In this document: positions 1 through 3,058 of the stretch, piece by piece | Position numbering within the stretch: the first letter of the stretch is position 1 | Layout of the letters: every line of letters begins with the position of its first letter | DNA from: JANWHF01 sp036276235 | GTDB lineage: Bacteria > Planctomycetota > Phycisphaerae > Tepidisphaerales > Tepidisphaeraceae | Assembly (NCBI GenBank): GCA_036276235.1 | Contig: DATBDZ010000415.1 | Span: forward strand, 1 to 5,173 | Direction of reading: 5' to 3' | Length of the DNA stretch: 5,173 nucleotides | The notes under the pieces: generated by a model | What the model saw: the letters and a program-made list of their open reading frames with translations, nothing else | Databases searched by the model: none | What the model was told of the DNA's origin: nothing | Program-made: the position numbers and the translations under genes

Positions 1-257
1 TAGAGCCGGTGCTTGGCCTGATATTCCAGCCAATCCGCATACCACTGCTGTCGGCGATCTTCGTCCTTGACCGCCGCCAAACCCTTTCCCTGGAAGAATG
101 CGAGAAGCTCTTTGAATGGGCTTTGCAGCAGATAAGGAGCAACGCCATCGCGGTCGGCGTGTGCCGCAAAGCTCAGCGGCAGAATCAGATCAGCCGCCGA
201 TGCGGCAGGTGGAGGATCAGTAACTTGTGCCGATCGAGTATCGCCTTTCGACGCCAT
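1..257 (-). CDS. Acyl-CoA dehydrogenase-like protein, N-terminal part (partial)
   Basis: Read on the minus strand, the frame opens at an ATG (positions 255-257) and stays open for 85 codons to the window edge. The protein starts MASKGDTRSAQVTDPPPAAS, a Pro/Ala-rich leader without a hydrophobic signal peptide, followed by a helical stretch with Phe-Lys-Glu-Leu-Leu (about residues 45-50) and Asp-Arg-Arg-Gln-Gln-Trp-Tyr (about 68-74). This helical opening resembles my memory of the N-terminus of some acyl-CoA dehydrogenases in environmental bacteria. Such enzymes are flavoproteins that oxidise acyl-CoA thioesters to enoyl-CoA in the cytoplasm. The FAD-binding and catalytic regions would lie beyond the edge, so the function is an inference from the N-terminus alone. 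No clear Shine-Dalgarno site precedes the start, and the frame is open further upstream without another ATG, so the start is provisional. The gene is transcribed divergently from the dehydrogenase/reductase at 579. That this is coding is fairly likely; the product name is tentative. Confidence 0.5.
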   Translation of the reverse strand, partial: MASKGDTRSAQVTDPPPAASAADLILPLSFAAHADRDGVAPYLLQSPFKELLAFFQGKGLAAVKDEDRRQQWYADWLEYQAKHRL

Positions 258-355
258 CGAATCATCTATGTACGGGTTTTGCCGAACAATAGGAATGGGC
301 CAAATGAAACAGGCGGCACAGGCCCTTCCGTCTCCCGATCACATCCGCCTGATTA

Positions 356-430
356 TGTCACGCGAAGTAACGAAGGCACGAAGCAAAGCCAGAGTCCAAA
401 TCCTTCGCAGCTTCGTCACTTCGCGTGACA
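356..430. repeat. Long imperfect inverted repeat (hairpin) with ACGAAG units
   Basis: The 20-base arm at 356-375 (TGTCACGCGAAGTAACGAAG) matches the reverse complement of 411-430 at 19 of 20 positions. After a symmetrical 3x3 internal loop the pairing resumes for 5 bp (379-383 with 403-407), leaving a 19-base loop. The left arm is made of repeated (A)CGAAG words: GCGAAG, ACGAAG and ACGAAG in close succession. That style is known to me from short interspersed intergenic repeats in several environmental phyla, but I cannot confirm other copies here. It lies between divergent genes, so it is unlikely to be an ordinary terminator of either. It could act as a dispersed repeat, a protein-binding site or a structured 5' leader of the minus-strand gene. 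Confidence 0.75.
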
Positions 431-450
431 TTCTTCGAATTTTGGCCAAT

Positions 451-479
451 TTCGCTGGCGCGCATGATTCATCTATAAT
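451..479 (+). promoter_or_regulatory. Candidate sigma70-type promoter for the reductase
   Basis: A perfect TATAAT box lies at 474-479. The hexamer 17 bases upstream (451-456, TTCGCT) is a poor match to TTGACA. Transcription would begin near 485-487 and give a leader of about 92 bases before the reductase start at 579. An 8-bp palindrome, TTGGCCAA at 442-449, sits directly upstream and could be an operator, though 8-bp palindromes also occur by chance. The -10 box is clear; promoter function is inferred. Confidence 0.35.
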
Positions 480-485
480 CGAGGG

Positions 486-575
486 ATGGAAAAGGAGAGG
501 GAACAGGAATTTTCCGGTTTTCTAAGCTATCTCTTTCTTGCCAAGGCTCGCAGACAGTTCTTAAACAGGAGTTGA
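486..575 (+). CDS. Possible 29-residue micro-ORF upstream of the reductase
   Basis: An ATG at 486-488 opens 29 codons ending in TGA (573-575). The peptide begins MEKEREQEFSGFLSYLFLAK and then turns basic (ARRQFLNRS), so an acidic/charged head is followed by a short hydrophobic patch (Phe-Leu-Ser-Tyr-Leu-Phe-Leu) and a basic tail. The ATG coincides with the transcription start predicted from the TATAAT box, so it could be read as a leaderless message; GAGGG directly abuts the ATG and is too close to act as a Shine-Dalgarno site. It is in the same frame as the reductase, separated from its ATG only by TGA and ATC, and its last codons overlap the reductase ribosome binding site. This invites a leader-peptide or coupling role. 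However, an open run of this length occurs easily by chance. Confidence 0.2.
   Translation: MEKEREQEFSGFLSYLFLAKARRQFLNRS
567..571 (+). promoter_or_regulatory. Ribosome binding site of the reductase
   Basis: AGGAG lies 7 bases before the ATG at 579, an ideal distance. Together with the in-frame TGA at 573-575 it fixes the start of the reductase, since no earlier in-frame start can be used without passing this stop. Confidence 0.85.
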
Positions 576-578
576 ATC

Positions 579-1334
579 ATGACGAATAAAATCGCCCTCA
601 TCACCGGCGCAAGCCGTGGCCTCGGCCGCAACGCGGCTGTCAATCTCGCGCGGCGCGGCGTCGATATCATCTTTACTTACCACTCGAATCAAGCCGAGGC
701 ACAGAGTCTGATCCGTGAAGCCGAGGCGGTGGGAAGGAAGGCGGCTGGGCTTCGCCTCGACACCGGCGACATCCGTGCTTTCGACGGCTTCGTAGCCGAT
801 GTCCGCAAGACATTGCAAGGTTGGCAGCGCGATCGCTTCGACTATCTCGTGAACAACGCCGGCACCGCGTTGCATGCCACCATCGAGCAAACGAGCGAAG
901 AGCAGTTTGACAGAATAGTGAACGTTCATTTCAAGGGTGTCTATTTCCTGACTCAGAAGTTGCTTCCCCTGATGAACGATGGCGGACGGATCGTGAATAT
1001 CTCGTCGGGCCTGACGCGATTTGCGCTTCCCGGCAGCTCCGCTTATGCCGCGGCAAAAGGCGCGATTGAGGTCCTGACCCGCTACATGGCCAAGGAACTG
1101 GGCCCGCGTCGGATCACCGCCAACGTCGTCGCTCCCGGCGCCATCGAAACCGATTTCAGCGGCGGCATGGTGCGCGACAATCCGGAGCTCAACAAGCGCG
1201 TCGCGGAAATGACCGCCCTGAGCCGCGCCGGTGTGCCGGACGATATCGGTCCGATGATCGCCGCCCTGCTCTCGGATGAGAACCGATGGGTGAACGGTCA
1301 GCGGATCGAAGTCTCCGGCGGGATGGCGCTTTAG
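579..1334 (+). CDS. Short-chain dehydrogenase/reductase (classical SDR family)
   Basis: This complete 251-residue protein is a classical, cytoplasmic SDR oxidoreductase that uses a nicotinamide cofactor to reduce a carbonyl or oxidise an alcohol. All family landmarks are visible: the cofactor motif TGASRGLG at residues 9-16, an Asp at 61 (LDTGD) expected near the adenine, NNAG at 92-95, Asn115 in the NVH segment, catalytic Ser143, Tyr156 and Lys160 in the YxxxK motif, and the PG turn at 186-187. Arg13 within the glycine motif favours NADPH over NADH, as in FabG-like enzymes. The C-terminus, VSGGMAL, is typical of the family, and length is normal (about 250). The start is fixed by AGGAG 7 bases upstream and an in-frame TGA just before. 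It resembles the many FabG-like SDRs of unknown substrate; I would not call it FabG because no fatty-acid synthesis genes are beside it. There is no downstream gene within 300 bases, so it is probably transcribed alone. Confidence 0.95.
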   Translation: MTNKIALITGASRGLGRNAAVNLARRGVDIIFTYHSNQAEAQSLIREAEAVGRKAAGLRLDTGDIRAFDGFVADVRKTLQGWQRDRFDYLVNNAGTALHATIEQTSEEQFDRIVNVHFKGVYFLTQKLLPLMNDGGRIVNISSGLTRFALPGSSAYAAAKGAIEVLTRYMAKELGPRRITANVVAPGAIETDFSGGMVRDNPELNKRVAEMTALSRAGVPDDIGPMIAALLSDENRWVNGQRIEVSGGMAL

Positions 1335-1642
1335 TGGTTCCCCGCAGCCCGCTCGCTATTGCGCGCGATGCGATGTACAATGCCTGCGGTATTTTCGACG
1401 ACTGAGCACCCGTCGGCGTTTATATGGCCAGTCGAATGACGCCGTCGCTCCTCCCTCGCCTTTCTTACCTTTCGTAGTCGAGATCCAGTTTATCGCGTGG
1501 GCGCTGTTGCGGTTTTGCTCGGCTTTGCCGAGTCATGGCCCGTTTTGGCCACGCCGGATGTGTATTGCTCGGAGGGGCAATACCCGTCCGTCGCTTTATA
1601 GTCCCGCGCGATCGCCGGCTTCAACAAAGGTCCGCTAGACAC
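1335..1642. other. Intergenic region with candidate terminator and hairpins
   Basis: This 308-base gap follows the reductase. A possible hairpin pairs 1411-1419 with 1439-1447 with one mismatched pair; it is followed by a pyrimidine-rich run (CTCCTCCCTCGCCTTTCTT) rather than a clean T tract, so it is at most a weak terminator. A cluster of hairpins follows at 1518-1590. The frame of the next gene stays open back to an ATG at 1535, but that start falls between two hairpins and its extra 36 residues look non-native. I see no other gene here. Confidence 0.5.
1518..1590 (+). promoter_or_regulatory. Cluster of three hairpins, possible structured 5' leader
   Basis: Three stem-loops follow one another within 75 bases. 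The first is CTCGGC-TTT-GCCGAG (1518-1532). The second is TGGCC-CGTTTT-GGCCA (1536-1551). The third pairs GTATTGCTC (1562-1570) with GGGCAATAC (1575-1583) around a GGAG loop, a 9-bp stem with one G-U pair, and CGGA (1555-1558) can pair with TCCG (1587-1590) as an outer helix. It lies 52 bases before the start of the 101-residue gene and could be a structured leader of its message or a small RNA. I do not recognise a riboswitch class. The hairpins are visible; the regulatory role is inferred. Confidence 0.4.
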
Positions 1643-1948
1643 ATGAGCATCTACACCCTCTACATTCAGAATGGCAATTGCGCCGGGTTTTGGATTCAAC
1701 ACCGGACGTGGCAAAACAAGTGCGCGCAGGTGAACAGCATCGCCGGCCAATATCGCGGCGTACTTCCCGGCCAGGCGCCCAATCACGCCGACTCGGCGGT
1801 CATGGTTTCCTGCTTTGATATCCGCAGCGGGCGTGCGGTTGCCGCCAGCGGCGCGGTCGATCAGCCCGAAGACCGCGGGTATGTCCGCATCGCGCAGCCG
1901 CCCTGGTATACGCAGCCGATGGGTCAGGATCTGACGACTGTCGCGTGA
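1643..1948 (+). CDS. Conserved-looking hypothetical protein, 101 residues
   Basis: I do not recognise this protein. It starts MSIYTLYIQNGNCAGFWIQH and has a compact, globular look: alternating hydrophobic residues at the N-terminus (a likely beta strand), Trp18 in GFWIQHRTW and Trp23 soon after, Cys13, Cys27 and Cys57, and a Pro-rich end (PPWYTQP) near residues 89-95. There is no signal peptide or membrane segment. The chosen ATG at 1643 follows an AAAGG (1626-1630) at a rather long 12 bases. The frame is open upstream to an ATG at 1535, but those extra residues (MARFGHAGCVLLGG...) fall on a hairpin cluster and look like read-through of leader sequence. An opposite-strand frame over 1490-1954 is less protein-like, being poor in aromatics and rich in Ala and Arg. 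The gene stands alone between repeat-rich gaps, so context says little about function. Real coding is likely; the role is unknown. Confidence 0.65.
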   Translation: MSIYTLYIQNGNCAGFWIQHRTWQNKCAQVNSIAGQYRGVLPGQAPNHADSAVMVSCFDIRSGRAVAASGAVDQPEDRGYVRIAQPPWYTQPMGQDLTTVA

Positions 1949-1981
1949 TTGCAAATAGCAAGAGAATCACCAACGGAAGAA

Positions 1982-2167
1982 TTCCGGTGCTCCGCACTCC
2001 GCTATCAGGAAGGAAGCAGCGCCTTCCATCGCGTGCTCAGGAATGAACGTGCGCCGTCCATCGTGTGATCAGGAAGGACGGCGCGCCTTCCATTGCGAGC
2101 ATCTGCAAGCAACTTGCGCCTTTGATCGCAATTTTCCATCCTGTTAGCCGAGTGCGGAAGCACCGGA
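1982..2167. repeat. 29-bp inverted repeat pair enclosing the tandem array
   Basis: The bases at 1982-2010 are nearly the reverse complement of 2139-2167: two substitutions and one single-base insertion in the 29-base alignment. The shared core reads GCACTCCGCT on the left against AGCCGAGTGC on the right. Similarity continues weakly inward, where both arms run into a GGAAGGAA / GGATGGAA word. The arms are 128 bases apart. A paired structure would present the tandem units as a loop. It resembles the terminal repeats of a very small non-coding mobile element, but no target-site duplication was recognised at its ends. Confidence 0.75.
2004..2132. repeat. Four degenerate 32-bp tandem repeats
   Basis: Units lie at 2004-2035, 2036-2067, 2068-2099 and, after one extra base, 2101-2132. 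The first and third agree at 27 of 32 positions, the first and second at 25, the second and third at 23; the fourth is more diverged (about 20 matches to the first). The shared parts are ATCAGGAAGGA at the start, GCGCC in the middle and TCCATCGCG near the end. Units one and three each contain a 6-bp hairpin, GGAAGG with CCTTCC, around an 8-base loop. There are no unique spacers between units, so this is not a CRISPR array. The function is unknown. Confidence 0.8.
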
Positions 2168-2234
2168 CCCCGGATCGCGATTTCGCTATCCTCCAACCAC
2201 TATCTTCCATCCTCAAATTCCACGTCCCCCTCTC

Positions 2235-2263
2235 TTCCGCTCAAGCGGCCCTTGGTTTATAAG
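2235..2263 (+). promoter_or_regulatory. Weak promoter candidate for the 176-residue gene
   Basis: TATAAG (2258-2263) is a fair -10 box, and TTCCGC (2235-2240), 17 bases upstream, is a poor -35 box. The distance to the gene start at 2299 is suitable for a short leader of about 30 bases. A small CCGC-TCAA-GCGG dyad (2237-2248) overlaps the -35 position. Without a better -35 this remains a guess. Confidence 0.25.
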
Positions 2264-2298
2264 TCGATGACCGATCCGCGCTCCCAAAGGCAGTGTGA

Positions 2299-2829
2299 AT
2301 GTTCGGCTTCCGCAAGACGGACCCGCAAGCCGGCGCAAGAGTTAGCACCCGGTTCTGCACGGACAAGTTCAACGGCAAGTATCCGCACGTGGGCCTTTAC
2401 GATTGCCGCGAGCGCAAGGTCTGGGTCTGCAAACCGCTGGGCGGGCAGGCGATCCGCACCTCGCACGCGCGGCTGATTACCGGCACGGACAACGCCACCT
2501 CGACCGTCTGGAAGGATCGCTTCCTCTGCCACTGGTTTTACACGCCTAACACGGGTGAAGGGCTGATTCACGGATATCCGATTGAGTGGGAGGAAGCACA
2601 TCTGTTGGTGCGCGTCGATCCGCAGTGGGATTACGACCGCCAGCGATTGATACCCGTGGAGCTCGAGGACCAGATCTCCAACAACCTCGCCCGCCAGCAC
2701 AAGCATGGCGAAGAGATCTTTCGCTTCTACAAAGAGTGCAAGCTGAAGTATCCCGTGAGCCTGCATTTCATGGGACAGCGGGCGACGGATTCGGTGTTTT
2801 ATGTGAGGAGGGTGGAAGGGGTGGGGTGA
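2299..2829 (+). CDS. Hypothetical protein, 176 residues
   Basis: I do not recognise the family. The protein starts MFGFRKTDPQAGARVSTRFC, has no signal peptide or membrane helix and looks soluble. It is rich in aromatic and charged residues, with Cys at 20, 36, 44, 77 and 147. Notable segments are HVGLYDCRERKVWVCKPLGG (30-49), DRFLCHWFYTP (73-83), IHGYPIEWEEAHLLVR (90-105) and a helical, charged stretch at about 121-148 (ELEDQISNN to FYKECK). The four cysteines in the first half could form a metal site or disulfides, but their spacing fits no zinc motif I know. The start is supported by AAAGG (2286-2290) 8 bases before the ATG. The tail RRVEGVG runs into a GTGGAAGGGGTGGGG tract and may be ragged. 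A 223-codon minus-strand frame covers the same bases and is judged a shadow, being low in aromatics. The gene is isolated between repeat regions; a solitary accessory gene is the best description. Confidence 0.7.
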   Translation: MFGFRKTDPQAGARVSTRFCTDKFNGKYPHVGLYDCRERKVWVCKPLGGQAIRTSHARLITGTDNATSTVWKDRFLCHWFYTPNTGEGLIHGYPIEWEEAHLLVRVDPQWDYDRQRLIPVELEDQISNNLARQHKHGEEIFRFYKECKLKYPVSLHFMGQRATDSVFYVRRVEGVG

Positions 2830-2857
2830 GCGGCGGGAAATGGAGTCAGGGCCGTGG

Positions 2858-3007
2858 AAAAGGAGCAAGGAGCCAGGAGCCAGGAGAATGCGGGACAAGG
2901 CTCGGGAATCTGGAGTTACGGCAGCCATGGGCGATTTTGTCTTCTCCTGGCTCCTGGCTCCTGACTCCTTTTGACACGACTACTGGCTCCTGGCTCGTGG
3001 CTCCTTT
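2858..3007. repeat. AGGAGCC / GGCTCCT inverted repeat with an extra direct copy; possible terminator
   Basis: The 31-base arm at 2858-2888 matches the reverse complement of 2942-2972 at 29 positions, with a 53-base loop. Each arm is built from a 7-base unit, GAGCCAG (or its complement CTGGCTC), repeated in tandem. A further copy of the right arm follows in the same direction at 2982-3007 with a few changes, and a scrap (GGAGTCAGG) occurs at 2842-2850. The left arm begins with AAAA and the right arm ends with TTTT, so the hairpin has the shape of a terminator for the 176-residue gene that ends at 2829, and could work in both directions. Such AGGAGCC tracts are a repeat style I associate with environmental bacterial intergenic regions; copy number in this genome is unknown. 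Confidence 0.8.
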
Positions 3008-3047
3008 AATATCCTCCCCCTACCGATGACAAGGGACTGTTACTAAC

Positions 3048-3051
3048 AAGG
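3048..3051 (+). promoter_or_regulatory. Ribosome binding site of the phosphorylase
   Basis: AAGG followed by T lies 7 bases before the ATG at 3059. An in-frame TAA at 3044-3046 rules out any earlier start, so this ATG is the first possible one. Confidence 0.7.
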
Positions 3052-3058
3052 TGCATTC

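Larger units (their letters stand above)
258..578. other. Divergent intergenic region
   Basis: This 321-base gap separates the leftward gene ending its 5' side at 257 from the rightward reductase at 579. It must hold promoters for both directions. What can be seen is a long imperfect hairpin (356-430), an 8-bp palindrome TTGGCCAA (442-449), a TATAAT box (474-479) and a micro-ORF (486-575). Open frames that cross the left part of it on the plus strand give unprotein-like translations rich in Arg and Ser and lack start signals. No convincing promoter was found for the minus-strand gene. Confidence 0.6.
1949..2298. other. Repeat-rich intergenic region
   Basis: This 350-base gap separates two orphan genes. 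Its left two thirds (1982-2167) is a composite repeat: a 29-bp inverted repeat enclosing 32-bp degenerate tandem units. The right part (about 2168-2250) is pyrimidine-rich, with recurring ATCCTC and TTCCATCCT words at 2135-2142, 2188-2193 and 2205-2212, and no structure I can name. A weak promoter candidate precedes the next gene. A minus-strand open frame over 2005-2196 is simply a translation of the repeats. There is no obvious terminator for the upstream gene. Confidence 0.6.

Noticed and set aside
1411..1447. Rho-independent terminator after the reductase
   Set aside because: The stem has a mismatch and a large loop, and it is followed by mixed C and T rather than a T tract, so I mention it only within the gap description.
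1535..1642. Upstream ATG at 1535 as the start of the 101-residue gene
   Set aside because: The ATG lies between the first two stem-loops, with no Shine-Dalgarno site, and the extra 36 residues do not look like part of the same protein.
1490..1954. A 154-codon open frame on the minus strand
   Set aside because: It mirrors the 101-residue gene and its hairpin leader. Its composition (Ala, Arg, Gly, Pro, few aromatics) looks like a shadow. Some doubt remains because the plus-strand gene is itself of unknown family.
2004..2132. CRISPR array
   Set aside because: The 32-bp units are directly adjacent without spacers and are too diverged; no cas gene is nearby.
2005..2196. A 63-codon minus-strand frame
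   Set aside because: It is a translation of the tandem repeats and has no start signals or protein-like features.
2257..2928. A 223-codon open frame on the minus strand
   Set aside because: It covers the 176-residue plus-strand gene and part of the GAGCCAG repeat. The plus-strand protein has a ribosome binding site and a more natural composition.
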